This document shows positions 34,001 through 45,853 of a stretch of 64,000 nt of DNA, piece by piece. The stretch's first letter is position 1, and each line of letters starts with the position of its first letter. A program made the translations under genes and the position numbers. The notes under the pieces are model-generated. The model saw nothing but the letters and a program-made list of their open reading frames with translations, made no database searches and had not been told where the DNA came from. The stretch comes from Symsagittifera roscoffensis (taxonomy: Eukaryota; Xenacoelomorpha; Acoela; Convolutidae): the NCBI RefSeq assembly GCF_963678635.1, contig NC_087063.1, positions 55,829,504 through 55,893,503 of the forward strand, read 5' to 3'.

Positions 34001-37000
34001 ATTGATAAATTGAATTATTTTATCAAGTTTTTTATTTTGAAATGCAAAATCAATTCGTTGAAATTATTTAGTTAAGGTATAATTTGTTAACTTTTTGGTA
34101 TCATTGTTGATTCTAATAATAGTTTTCACCGATTAGCTCGTGTAAATCAATGTTTGTCTGTTTTTCTGCACTTAGACCCTTTTTGCTCTCTTAGACCAAA
34201 CTGCTCGTTGACTGGCTTCCCATTTTTTATGTTGCATCGGCAGTAGCTGCTTTGAATAAATTTGGGGGAATAAGGTAAAAACAAGTGTGGTTCTTGCAAT
34301 TCGCCAAAGTCTATGAAAGGCAAATAAGCCTGTCTAAGAAGAGGTGGTTTGATTATTCACGGAACGCCATGATCCGTATTTGTAACTAACAACAGAAGTT
34401 AGCACAAAAATAGCACCACAATAGAGTTTCTTGAATAAATGACTTACCATCGTCATTGCGGTAGCTAGACAGGACGTCGATTGATAAACGCATGTCATTT
34501 GAATCATTCGGGTTACTCTCAGCTCTGAATCCGAACAGATTCGGTTCCTCGGTAATCACATCCCGATTATCTCTTCTCGCTTCTGAAGCAAACGAGGCGT
34601 TTTTTATTGTGGAAATAATGATAACAGGGGATCCTAGGCAACAAGAGAACGTTTGAAGCACTTCATACTATTAACAAATCATGCAACGATACTAACTCTT
34701 TTCTTGGTCATATGCTGCCAGTAGCTGAGTCGGTTTGTTCACATGCGGACTTTTTGAAGATTCCTCTGAAAAACAAAGAAAATATAGAATGACATTATGG
34801 GAGAGGAGTGTCCGCATTTTGGGCACTTTTCCAAAACGCTTGACCAAAAATAGCCAGTTTGTGGCGCTCACTCCCCCTGAAAGCTACTATGAGATGATGC
34901 CGAAGGCAGCCTTCAAAAAATTTTAGGCCGATATGCTAAAACTATATGCCGTTAAATAGTACCAAAGGCGGGACCTCTTGGGTGTGAGATAAAACTTCGA
35001 GAAAGAAAAGCGTCTAAACGCCCTCCCCCACCCCCTAAACCCTCTACTGGTCTTAATGTCTTCATAGTGTTCTGGAAGAGTATGCAAGAAATCGAAAAAT
35101 CAATCACAGTCGGCCCTCTGATAATCGTAATGACGTATATAAACAGCTGCTCAAAATTGAAATTAGAATGATAGGGTACGCTGCCAAGTTTAAGAACTTG
35201 TTGAGTTCCCTGCACTCAGCAAAAAGATAAAAAAGATATAATTGCACTTTTATCAAAGTTATAAATAATTATAAGCGCCGAATTTAGCTGTTTAAATAAT
35301 TTATGAGCCATTATTTTGATATTATTTTTAGTGACATTATAAAAAATTATCATCAATTAGAAATGATTATAATTTTTCCGAAAATCTTTTATAATTTCTT
35401 ATAATCTATTATAAAAGATTATAATCCTTTTTTCTGTCAAATATTATTACACAAGAAGATCTACGCGTTATGTTTTAGCTTTTCTCTCAATCAAAATATC
35501 TATAATGAGAGATCCTGTCACACTTTGTTTTATCTAAACACAAAGTTTTACCACGAAACAAAAGCTTCTTAGAGATCCCTTCATGTTAGTTGAAAAGTTC
35601 CCGCGGCAGGTTAAAAAAATGTCTTCCAAATAATCATGAAACTAAAGCAAAGTGCTGATATTTTGGTGGTTGAAAAACGTAAAATATGCATCATAAAACT
35701 ACTCTAATTGAGAAAAAATGAAAAAAAAAACGTTTTAGCTTTTCTCTCAATCAAAATATCTATAATGAGAGATCCTGTCACACTTTGTTTTATCTAAACA
35801 CAAAGTTTTACCACGAAACAAAAGCTTCTTAGAGATCCCTTCATGTTAGTTGAAAAGTTCCCACGGTAGGTGAAAAATATGTCTTCCAAATAATCATGAA
35901 ACTAAAGCAAAGTGCTGATATTTTGGTGGTTGAAAAACGTAAAATATGCATCATAAAACTACTCTAATTGAGAAAAAATGAAAAAAAAACGTTTAAGAAT
36001 AAATTGATTTGAACACAGCAAAAAAATTTTCCCATTTTTCACAAAATTCATCGTCTACAAAAAGCGTATAATATAAACATTTCAGATGCAAGGTCGAAGA
36101 AAAAAGGGAAAAATTAATAATCGATTATAATCAAAAATAATGGATTTTTTGTGCAAACCATTTGATTTAGAAATTGGGATAAAAGGATAAAAATAGCCGA
36201 TTATAACAGTTGTATCGGAAAATGGATGGATTAATAATCGGTTAAAATTGATCAAAATGTATTATAATTTTGCTTAAGCCAAAGAGGTTATAATCAATTT
36301 TTCATTGATTAAACTCGATTTTTTTCTCAGTTTTCATAAAACTGGTACTTAAATCATAGTGTAACCAATTATTAACGCTTGATAAACTGGATGCGGGTCA
36401 TCCGAAATTTCAGAAAGCACTACGCTTTGTCACAATAGATCGGTTTCTCTTTCTCAATTAAAATTTTTGCTCCACTTGTATAAAACTGTCTATGCGTATC
36501 TCAAAAAAATTAAAAGTATGCAATTAGGACTGAAAATTTTTATCAGAACTTTCATTAATTGAATTGAAAACTACCGGTAAAGTCTATGGTTTTTTTTTCT
36601 AATAAAATATTCCTACCTTGGTCGGCGTCGAAGCCATTGGTGAATTTCCGATTGCTGCTTCGTTTTCCAGAGTCTTCTGAACTAGTGCTGGATCCACTGT
36701 ATGAAGAAGTACGCTCCCTTCTCTGAGGAATGTTCCTAGAAAAATATTGTATAATATTGTCGTTTCATTTTTTGCAAAGGAACTTATCTTCATTGAGACG
36801 TCAAAATTAAAGACCGGTTTCAAATTTGTAGCTTTTGTAATTTTCACTGCGATTGGCATTATATATATAGATTGCGGTAAAAAAAAATCATTACGTATGA
36901 TTTAGAAAGGAGGTTTTGTTAATTCGTTAAAATGAAATTCTTCAAAAAGAGCAGACTTTTTAATAAAGAAGCTTCTGAAAAAATCTTGTTTGCTCTGAGA

Positions 37001-40000
37001 GAAAGCAAAATTATTAGTTTATTGTTTTGATACCCTCTATTTTTGTCAGTTTTGAGAAACTGCGTCAGAATCTCATAGCAGAACCTTATACTAAACTCAA
37101 GCCTGAATGTACGACTTGTATAGTTTCATTAAGCTCTCTTCTTTTGAAAAACAATTAAAACTGATGAATGGCTGATGTTAATGATTTTGTGCACCTATAT
37201 TTGAACCTATTTGATGTTGATAATTTTAAGTTGTTGATAACCCTTCAGTGTAGAGAAAAACCGGTGTAAAATTTTGAGTTTTTTATTTAACGATTCGGGA
37301 AAAAAGCGAAAATACTAAACTCATAGTAGGTTTGAAGTAGTAGTCTTTTAATTCAAGTTAAACAATTAAAACTTACTTGTATTCAAGAGCGGATCTAGGA
37401 TTTTTCTGAGTGGAGGCGAAATTTTGGAAAAAACAGTAACAAAAAGTGAATTTAAAAGTCAACAAATTTTAAACAAACTCATACAAAAGTGAATCTGAGT
37501 TTTTTTGCGGCAAATCTGTTTATGATATCATGAACTATTGTTTCCACTTTTTTGGGGATATATACTAAAACTAATTGCCATAAGAACTCTTCCTTCATAT
37601 TAGATCAAAGGTAGTTCTTCAGCAGTTTCATACTGGAGAAGGAGCGATCGGCAGTTCAAACTGATACTGGAAGGGTTGCTCCAAATTGAAGCAGGGCGTA
37701 CACGATTGGCATTGTCGACTTATGACAGATTTTCATTGGAACTTTCTGGTATATCACTGTAAGGGAAGCGCCACATATTCCTCCAGACTTGGAACTCGCT
37801 CCCAATGTCGCCATTCAGCAGTACGTTCTGATACAGATCGACAAAATCTTTTTTAGTTGCATCTTTGTCCGAAATCCAGCGAGGAAGGAGCTTGCACATT
37901 TTGAAGCAGGACGAGGCAGCCGCTAAGAAACTTTCTTGTAAGTCTAACAGTAGGGCGTCGATGAAAGGCAGGTAGGCAGTTGAACAGAAATGATCGTAGG
38001 ATGCCGGCGTCTCCGATACTTTATTTCGTTATCACCAACTTTGATAGCGTCAGCATGAATCTTTCAACAGCGACCACTACCTCCACCGTCCCGCCAGAGC
38101 TGGGCCTTGTAGTTCCAGAACTGAGCTTTGGAGAGTAACACTGGTGGTTTTTGTAGCAGCTAGTACATGCTTTATTTTCATCCGTGCAATTATAACTCTG
38201 ATTCCAGCAAGGTACGCACTGCAACCCCTAGCACAACTTTCACCCGGCCAGTTACTGATGTCTTGAGGTGTCGCTTCAACGGCTGGAAGAAACTGAAGGA
38301 ACGTTAAGACAGCATCATGCTCATCATGGAACTTCAAGACAGCGCTCAACCCATCTTATTGTATCAGAGCCTGGGAATAGCTGTTTTGCCGACACTGGGT
38401 AACGTCTTTCTTCTGTGGGCTCAAAAAGCACCCGATGGCTTAGATGAGCCACGGAGGAGAGTGATAATGCGGGAAAACAAGCTGAACGCTGGTCCGATTA
38501 GTGGGACTTATGACGACTTGTCAGCTTTCTTTATTTCCTCGATGTCAGCAAAGCAGAAAAAAAGCGCCAGAATAGGCCTCTTCAATCATTGAGTAGACTA
38601 CAAAAGTGCACTTCACGAGCTGCTGAGGTACAAGTGATCTATTCTCTGTCCTTCCTTGCTTGGTGACAACTTCAATTGGCCAGATTTGCAGTGGGGGTCT
38701 GCTGGGACTGTCCAGAAGTGCAAACTTTACATCCGGAGTTTCATCTTTTGTGGTGGCCAAAGGTGTCAGTGGCTCCAAGAGCTTTTTATGTCCAGGTATG
38801 GGCGTGTCAGGAGTTGACGGTCCAGGGTTGGCAGGCTCAGGAGTAGTAACATTGGATGAGGGTGCTGACTTGGTGGCGACCTGTGAGAAAGGCCTTGAGC
38901 ATCTTGAAGCCAGAAGCTTTGAGTCCTTGAGAGCAGCCTGCTTTGACATCTGGGAGGTTGAAGTTGATTGTTGAGGTCCAGTCCAGAGTTCAGTGTGAAA
39001 TCCAGCGAAGAAGATTTTAGAATGAGCAAGATGGTTTTGAACGGGGTATATATACTATGAATGAGGCAGGTTTCAGATACCTGCTAGCCTCGAGTCTAAA
39101 ATAAGTCTGATTTGAGGCCTCAAAACTGGACTAACGTTCACACCTTCAGTTTTTCAAACTTTTTGTATTTTCACACCTCTACTACAAATGGAACGGCGCC
39201 CAAGGCTCCCTTTGAAAAACTTTTTTTTTTCGAAAAAATATTTAAATGGTGGACCCTTTGGGTTGTGTCGGTGTTTAATTCCTGCGGAGGAGTCCAAAAA
39301 ACCCCAGCCGTTAAATCCGCTACTGGTTATATTCCATTGAAAACGTTTTCGAAACTTGTTTTAGCGTCTTTTTGGAATACAATACAAAACATCACAAAAA
39401 AGTCGGCAAAAAACTGAAATGTTTTCCAGCAATTTATGCATTGTCTTATATGTTTTTTTGTTCTCGAGAGATATATATTTGAAAATTGCTGTCAAGTGCA
39501 GGTACTTTTTCTATTTACTGAAGTTGTAGGTTTTCAGTCAGACCAACTCAACACACAAAAAAGGAGGCAAAAAAAAAACGTTTTTTTTTCAGATTTTTTT
39601 TGATGGCGGAACTTTGTCTGATACTTGCGCATAAAATGCCTCTACTTGTTTTCTATGGATTTGTTTAACGTTTGTTCTGTGTTTGTATTTTGTTCAGAAA
39701 ATACCTTAAACTTTTGTGAATAGATCTTGGAGCAAACTGAAGGCGTCGTCAAATTTGTTTTTTTTTTTCAGATTTCAAGGGAGATTCAATTTTTGTATAT
39801 ACAAGGAGTTCTGATTCCTTTGGCTTCCCCAAATTTTTTACTAGATTTTTGCTCTACCATTATTATTACTGATATCTTACTGGTCGGTATCAGTTCAGCT
39901 TTTAGTTTCCAAATATGACGTTTTTTAAAAAAAAAAGTAACAAAGAAGAATAGCGGGTAATGTTCAAAAAGCACAAAATGTCCCGACCACATTGATTTAG

Positions 40001-43000
40001 GTTTCAAAGTGATTCAGAAAATCGCACAAATTTTTTTCCGAAAGTTATAAAACGTTTCTTCTTTTAAAATTTTGTTTTGAAACAAAACTAATATCAGCTT
40101 CAATGACGCAGGAAATTGTAACAAAATTAGTAAGCAGTAGAGCAGTGTGTTATCAAGTTTTGAGTTACTTTATCTGAAATACGGAAAACATTAGATCAAG
40201 CTTTCTCGACACTGAGAAGACCTTTCAAGTTTTTGGAATCCAAATTATGGCTGAAAAGATTTTAATATGATAGCAAACTCCTTCTAACAAAATTTCTTGA
40301 TGCAGTCAAAATTGGGCGGATAAACCTATCTATGCTACAGCTCCTTCCCAATATAAGAGAGTAGAAGAAAACAGATAAATCCACAGAAAAACCATAAAAA
40401 GAAGCTTGGGTGCTTACCTGGGCCGTGTACTTCGGGTGCGTCTCAGTTTACACTGCTTAACTTTAGTGGCTTTCGCGGAGTTTACGTTACCGTAGGCAAC
40501 CCCAAAGTCATCTCTAATCACAATAGCCGAAGTCGCAGTAAGAAGATTGTCTGTTGCATCACCGTCGCCGCTTTCGATTTTGTGGTTTGTATCCACGAAG
40601 AGTTTTTCGTTCATTTTCGGCAGCCTGTCGTCTGTCGCTTTGGATCTCTGCTCTCGGCGATTTTCTGCGTGCCCATTTTGACTTTCATAGTATTTGTTTG
40701 CTGAAAGAACCCCAGTTAAAATACTTAATTTAAAGAAAGGAAAGTACGAAAGTACGTCTTTTTGTTTAAAAAATGGCTCGTGATTCAGGGGCCTTGCTCA
40801 AGGGCAATAAAAATGGTTCTTCCAATGAAAATTCTTCATCACTGGAAAGTTTTTCTAAGGTTTAACTTTTTCTAAGGTTTCACTTTCGCTGGTTGAGCTG
40901 CCGTGCCAAATTTATGAGAAAATGTTTATGGTTTTTCGGACTGTTCACAAATTGATGAAGAATTAACATTTTTAAAATTAGTTTTTGCTATCTTTGATAA
41001 GTTTTCAAGAATCTTCATGACATTCGTTCGTTTTCGAAGTTTTCGAAGATGACTGAGCGTTGGATTTCATACAAAGCGGTCTGAAAGATCTTTTCGGTCA
41101 AAAATTCCAATCTCATCGTAGTAATTCAACCAGCACACGCCAAAAATAATTATAATAAATGAGATTTCTGCGATTCGCAGAGTATCTATGAAAGGCTATC
41201 AGGTCTGTCTAAGCATAGTCAATGTCTATTATCTCCTCACATCCCAGATTGAGTTATTTTTTTTGAGGTAAGTACTTTTTGCGACTCCAGGCTTTTTTTT
41301 GGTCTAGAACTGCAATTGGTACCACTATCGCAGCCGAATTATCAAGTGAAACTCGAAAGCAAAAATGTTGTGAATAAAATCACACCTTGAACGCTCATCG
41401 TTTCCGGTTGTGCTTGGAGTGAGGCGAACAGCTCTGAAGGCTTTTTCAGTCTTCCTATGACACCACTTCGGCTCTTCTCAGACATCCTGGAAATGAAAAG
41501 TAAGAGCAGAGCTTTTGGCTTGTATTTCAACGGCATTCAAAACAACTGTTCAGTATTGTTGCTCGGAAATGCCTGACAACAGGCTGTATCAACAGTCTAA
41601 CATTGCTCTGGTTTAAGGGGCCGTGCGCCGAAATTTTTTAGCGGGAGAGAGGTTGATAACAAATTTGTGTCAATTTTTTCGAGCTCTACCGGGCCGCATA
41701 TTGAAAGTATTTGGGATTTCGAACTATAAATTTTTTGTGAACCTTTTGGAAAGTTACCAAAACATCCCGTTTTTTCGGCGCTCGCTACCCCTTGAAAACT
41801 GTATGTATTGGCACCAAAAACGTCATTTAGACAATTTCAGATTGATCGGTCATTAAAATCGTAGCTAAAAGTACCAAAATGGGGCAATCAGAAACGGGGA
41901 ATATTTTTGAGTGTTTTTAAAATAAAAATAAGGATCTACATATAAAACCAGCAGCTCTTTATTCCTCGTGGGTCAGGTTTCTTAATATCTTAAGTGAAAT
42001 TTGGTTACTGCCAAAAAATTAGTAAGAAACTAACTATATCCCGCGGTTGAAATTTTGGGTCTCTGAAAGCTTGTCTATTTCGAGAAATCAATGTTTTATA
42101 GGTATTTCTGAAAACTTTTTTCTTTTTGATTAATTTTTTCAAATTTTCTTTTGTTTTCAATTGCAAATAAGTGACTATAGTTTTTTTTTTGTTATTGTGA
42201 GCGATATGGTCTCTCAGTTTGAACTTTGGCGGAAATTTTCTTACAATAACAAAATGTTTATGGTTCTTGTGATTATTTTTTGTTTCAATTAAAGTGCAGA
42301 TGAAAATCCAATGAGGTTGAAGTTGTGCCCTGGTTGCCATTTTTTCAAGGTTTGACCTCTTCTCTAAATTTTTAAAAATGGTTGGTATGATTAATATTTT
42401 TGGATGATTTTTTTATTCCATAAATTGCATTGACTGTAATTATATGCAATGGCAGGCTCGAAATGGGCGTCATGTATGCTTTTCCTCTCTTCTTTATCCT
42501 CTCCAGGATTTTTCTTCGTTATATTAAATATATAATTTATTTTTCTATTTAAAAAACTTTGGTGTTATTGTTTGCTGTAAACATATACTGAAGAAATAAA
42601 TACTTTCTTCCGTTTTTCTTTCTTTCATTCTTTCTTTCTTTCTTTATTTATTTATTGTTCCGACTTTCGATACGAAAGTAACGGAATATTTGTGCTCGGG
42701 TGGGTTTTTTTTTCTTCAGACAAATTTCGACTTTTTAACTAGCCATTTTTGACGGAATTTTTTTTATATCATTCGAAAGGTATTGTTGTCCTGAGCTTAA
42801 ATTTGAAAAGATATTTCACCTGTGATCATTTTTCGTAAAGTTACGGGGGTTTACAGATTGCCATTTTGGCCAATTTGGGACAATTAACGCGCGATATATT
42901 TCGCGCTATTAACGCGTAAGAGGAGAGTTAATCCGTCTTAGAAATCGTTCCAAATTGGTTGAAAGAAGCTTATTTGCCATAATTGATTTGTTACAAGGAG

Positions 43001-44209
43001 CGAAATCTATCCTTTTGTGCTTAATATGGCGTGTGGGGGGATGATTTTCATAAAAAAAACTTCAAATTTTAGAGAAAAACAATTTCATTTTGTTTTATTT
43101 CATTTAGTATCTTGAATGTTATTACTGCTCCATAAACATTAAAAGGCGGTCGGAACACTCAGGGTTTCGCCCTGATACGAGCAGTCTTGTTTATTTTTCT
43201 ATTTAAAAAACTTTGGTGTTATTGTTTGCTGTAAACATATACTGAAGAAATAAATACTTTCTTCCGTTTTTCTTTCTTTCATTCTTTCTTTCTTTCTTTA
43301 TTTATTTATTGTTCCGACTTTCGATACGAAAGTAAAGGAATATTTGCGCTCGGGTGGGTTTTTTTTTCTTCAGACAAATTTCGACTTTTTAACTAGCCAT
43401 TTTTGACGGAATTTTTAAAATATCATTCGAAAGCTATTGTTGTCCTGAGCCTAAATTTGAAAAGATTTCTTACCTGTGATCATTTTTTCGTAAAGTTATG
43501 AGGGTTTAAAGATTGCCATTTTGGCCATTTTGACCAATTTGGGACAATTATCGCGCGATATGCGTGAGTTATATCGCGCGTTAATTGTCCCAAATTGGTC
43601 AAAATGGCCAAAATGCCAATCTTTAAACCCTCATAACTTTACGAAAAATGATCGCGCTAATAACGCGTAAGCGGAGATTTAATCCGTCTTAGAAATCGTT
43701 CCAAACTGGTTGAAAGAAGCTTATTTGCCATAATTGAATTGTTACAAGGGGATGATTTTAATAGAAAAATTTTCAAATTTTAGCGAAATTTTTTTTTTTT
43801 TCATTTTATTTTATTTCATTTTATTTTTTTATGTTGTTTTTGTTATTACTGCTCCATAAACTTTAAAAGGCAGTCGGAACTATCAGGGCTTCGCCCTGAT
43901 ACGAGCAGTCTTGTTTAATTGAAGCGCACAGTCGTACCAGAATTACACCTCAATTTCCGGAAATTTAATTTTCTTTCTTATAATTAAAATAAAAATTACT
44001 TCCAAACAGTTCAATTTGAAAGAAGATAATGGTATAGCCATTTTGATGGCCAACTCACCCGTTAGACTCCTCGCGACCCTTCACTTGGGCTTTGACGGAC
44101 GCCAGATGGTCTCGCAGTTCCTCCAATTCTCTCAAGGTTAAGTCTCTTTCGCTGTCTTCTGATCCTCGAGCTCTTCTTGTGGGCGTGAACTTTTCTTGAA
44201 GCGTAAAAT
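30999..44209 (-). CDS. CAP-Gly domain protein, 3' ten exons (5' end not found)
   Basis: Ten minus-strand exons with GT-AG borders and matching phases: 44,059-44,209; 41,386-41,486; 40,418-40,700; 36,617-36,735; 34,697-34,765; 34,448-34,582; 33,372-33,480; 31,594-31,766; 31,462-31,507; 30,999-31,059 (stop TAG). Together they encode about 414 residues. The N-terminal visible part is a charged, coiled-coil-like helix (LRELEELRDHLASVKAQVKG). The middle is Ser/Arg/Asn-rich and probably disordered. The C-terminal ~75 residues are a complete CAP-Gly domain, with VGDKIKFSRTGGKISQGIVK, YLGVEL, GKHDGTF, RYFTC and KGVFVSFKKIV. CAP-Gly domains bind the C-terminal EEY/F tails of tubulin and EB proteins, so a cytoskeletal, microtubule-associated role in the cytoplasm is expected. 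The first exon seen starts with two bases of a split codon, so more exons lie upstream. I do not recognise a specific orthologue. Confidence 0.88.
31462..31507 (-). CDS. CAP-Gly gene exon i (CAP-Gly core)
   Basis: Micro-exon of 46 nt between acceptor TTTCAG and donor CATG|GTAAGC. Encodes GKHDGTFQDHRYFTC, where the G-K-x-D-G and RYF positions are the family signature. Confidence 0.93.
31594..31766 (-). CDS. CAP-Gly gene exon h (first part of CAP-Gly)
   Basis: Acceptor GAACAG, donor GCAG|GTTTAG, 57 codons. Encodes the Pro-rich lead-in GRPYVPKTPSDM, then VGDKIKFSRTGGK...YIGTLP...YLGVEL, the first half of the domain. Confidence 0.93.
32380..33010. repeat. ATCTACAGATT-type short repeats in an intron
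   Basis: Imperfect reiterations of ATTATCTACAGATT and ATACAGATTATC within the 1.6-kb intron between exons g and h. Low complexity, non-coding. Confidence 0.6.
33372..33480 (-). CDS. CAP-Gly gene exon g
   Basis: Acceptor TTTCAG, donor GCAG|GTAAAA, 35 codons. Two frames are open here. The one giving PLNQKPLSSNGSRTGGSTRQ is chosen because only it joins both neighbours in phase. Confidence 0.82.
34448..34582 (-). CDS. CAP-Gly gene exon f
   Basis: Acceptor TTGCTTCAG, donor GATG|GTAAGT, 44 codons. Acidic and polar (DVITEEPNLFGFRAESNPND). Confidence 0.85.
34697..34765 (-). CDS. CAP-Gly gene exon e
   Basis: Acceptor TTTTTCAG, donor AAAGA|GTTAGT (weaker donor), 22 codons. The phase fits both neighbours. 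Confidence 0.8.
35471..35991. repeat. 260-bp tandem duplication in an intron
   Basis: 35,471-35,730 and 35,731-35,991 are nearly identical (CGTTTTAGCTTTTCTCTC at the head, GAGAAAAAATGAAAAAA at the tail). Only a few differences are visible, so the duplication is recent. Confidence 0.9.
36617..36735 (-). CDS. CAP-Gly gene exon d
   Basis: Acceptor TTTTTCTAG, donor CAAG|GTAGGA, 39 codons. Ser-rich (SSYSGSSTSSEDSGKRSSNR), a likely phosphorylated linker. Confidence 0.85.
37384..39325 (-). mobile_element. hAT transposon (TTF-type) in a host intron
   Basis: Ends are CAAGAGCGGATCTAGG (37,384) and, inverted, CAGTAGCGGATTTA (ending 39,325), similar to hAT terminal repeats. The flanking octamers CTTGTATT and GTTATATT agree at 6 of 8 positions, as expected for a worn 8-bp target duplication. 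The element lies in the 3.7-kb intron between exons c and d in the same orientation as the gene. Confidence 0.7.
37540..38950 (-). pseudogene. hAT-family transposase pseudogene (TTF zinc-finger/dimerisation type)
   Basis: The N-terminal part (38,545-38,949) shows a Pro/Thr-rich lead, then FVVYSMIEEAYSGAFFLLC, which resembles the TTF/BED-like zinc finger of ZMYM1-like transposases. The C-terminal part (about 37,690-38,020) reads SYDHFCSTAYLPFIDALLLD and FKMCKLLPRWIS. It is followed, after a stop and a frame change, by the hAT dimerisation block (IVYALLQFGATLPVS, then ADRSFSSMKLLKNYL). The middle is scrambled by several stops. The enzyme is dead. Confidence 0.7.
40418..40700 (-). CDS. CAP-Gly gene exon c
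   Basis: Acceptor TTTCAG, donor CCCAG|GTAAGC, 93 codons. Polar, low-complexity composition with a basic end (KQCKLRRTRSTRP). Confidence 0.85.
41386..41486 (-). CDS. CAP-Gly gene exon b
   Basis: Acceptor TTTCCAG, donor CAAG|GTGTGA, 33 codons. It begins MSEKSRSGVIGRLKKPSELF. That Met could serve as an alternative start, but the phase also joins cleanly to exon a. Confidence 0.85.
42537..43920. repeat. Two tandem copies of a ~650-bp intronic repeat, the second with an inverted duplication
   Basis: Both copies start TTATTTTTCTATTTAAAAAAC (42,537 and 43,190), run through a (CTTT)n tract and GTTCCGACTTTCGATACGAAAG, and end GGGCTTCGCCCTGATACGAGCAG or close to it. In copy 2, about 43,480-43,650 forms a near-perfect palindrome with TATCGCGCG at its centre. 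Related sequence occurs at 44.84-45.2 kb and in the palindrome at 62.86-63.25 kb. Confidence 0.8.
44059..44209 (-). CDS. CAP-Gly gene exon a (coiled-coil)
   Basis: Acceptor TTTTTAG at its 5' side, donor GG|GTGAGT at its 3' side. 49 full codons plus split codons at both ends. Encodes TPTRRARGSEDSERDLTLRE followed by a Leu/Glu-rich helix. The most 5' exon I could find. Confidence 0.8.
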
Positions 44210-45443
44210 CTAAAAAGTATGTTTAGCAAACTAGAATATATTTGTTCCGACCACATTCTTAAGTGACGTGGTCTGAACAAAAATACAGTGAGTTAGTGCC
44301 GAAATGTCAGTGTTGAAAAAGATGTTGACAAAAAATGAAGTTTTCTATTTCTTTTATGGAAGACTGAAACAACCATCAATTTATTTCACTGATTTATTAG
44401 CGTAGGTTATTTACGGTAATTTACTTAGCATCACATTTTGATTTTTAAAATCTATTTCAACGGCTCTTCAATCAAAATAAAAGAGATGGAACTTTTAAAA
44501 AGAAAAAAATAGATTTACAAAAAATATGAAAAAGTTTCAACTATTAAGAAAACTTTTTTCATTTTTTCCTTAAATCGTAGGTATTGATGGGAAGGTATTT
44601 GTACTTGCGCAACAGCCCGGCTATCAATGCGTAAGCCAATTGAAATTTGCTCCAAAAATACGCTCAGGTTAAATTTAGACGATTAATACTTTTAACGGCA
44701 TGCATTTTTTATGACTAGTTACTATTGAATTCACAGCCTTTTTTTTTTAGTTCGAAAGAAATGGTTTTTATGAAACGTTTTGCTAAAACCGAACTGTGAT
44801 TCGAATTTTGGAGAAGTTACAGAAAATGTTTGAGCTTGGCATGGTTTTTTTTCAGCTGCATTTCGAACTTTAACTAGTAAGTAGGCATTTTTAACCAGGC
44901 AAGATGTTTTAAGCCTTGTTGGCTTAATGGTGTTCTCCCAAACGATTCTAATTTGTATTTATAAACTTTTATAAATAACTTTGTAACTATCGTTTGGAAA
45001 CAATTTATTATATTATTATTATAAGCCCTCTAAAACTTTTTGATGTCCTGAGTTCAAATTGAAAAATTTCACCTGTGATCATTTTACTTAAAGTTATGGG
45101 GGTTCAAAAACAGCAAGTTAGGCCAATTTGCAATAATTAACAAGCGATACTTTTGTGCTATTTACACGTAAGCGGCAATATGTGCTATTTTGGCTTGAAA
45201 AACTTTTAAAATAGATTGAGCCACACTAATTGGTCTGAATAATACGAAATTGCTAAATGTCTGCCTTTGTAGTTGTTAGCATGGATTGTGGGAGGAAAAT
45301 TGACTGCTAAAAGTACAATAAAACTGAATTGCTTGCCCCAATTCAATTTGAAATGCTTATTTTGCCGCTTGTGCGTCAGCAGGACAAAATATATTGCGCA
45401 ATAAATATCAGTTTAAAATATAGTCGCCGAAGTAGTAATAAAG
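44210..45443. other. AT-rich intronic or intergenic region with a diverged repeat copy
   Basis: No further exon of the CAP-Gly gene was found here. About 44,840-45,190 is a diverged copy of the 42.6/43.3-kb repeat (shared GTCCTGAG.T.AAATT and TTTCACCTGTGATCATTTT). Confidence 0.5.
45440..45443. other. Target-site duplication AAAG (left)
   Basis: AAAG directly before the LTR, matched by AAAG at 62,849-62,852. Four bases is usual for Ty3/gypsy integrases. Confidence 0.8.
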
Positions 45444-45853
45444 TGAGTTATGACTGGAGTGTATAACTCATAGAGTAATTTCGGATAGGGTACACCGTCT
45501 GCTCGTCACGCTATCTTATTTTCGGCCGGATAGATTCGTGCAACTTCTTAGTCTAATACCGATCCTAATCTTACTCTTATACTATCTAGTCTCAGGTTGT
45601 TTAACTAGTCTCTGCTAGGCTCAATAGATCTAGGGTATACTGGTTTATTGCGGCTGCTGAAGTGCTCGGGAGAGTCCAACTAATTTCTAAGTTAAATTCA
45701 AATCTCTCTGGTGCTGAAATTACAAGTAACTTCAGCACTTACAAATAAGTGGGTTGTTAGTTAGATGGATCATGATTGGTTAATATTAAATACTTTACAT
45801 TGGTAAAATATCTAATTTATCCAATCATAAAATGTAGTTTAGATCAGGTTCCA
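45444..45853 (-). repeat. 3' LTR of the large retroelement
   Basis: 410 bp, TGAGTTATGACTGG...CAGGTTCCA on the plus strand (so TG...CA in either reading). It matches 62,439-62,848 except for about two substitutions by eye. A GGATGGG run directly upstream in sense (about 45,854-45,862) could serve as a short polypurine tract. Confidence 0.95.

Noticed and set aside
38317-38974. Plus-strand ORFs of 91-104 codons
   Set aside because: Antisense of the minus-strand hAT transposase remnant.
42600-42660. CTTT-rich tract as a long polypyrimidine splice signal for a CAP-Gly exon
   Set aside because: It lies on the plus strand, opposite to the gene, and no exon with correct phase adjoins it.
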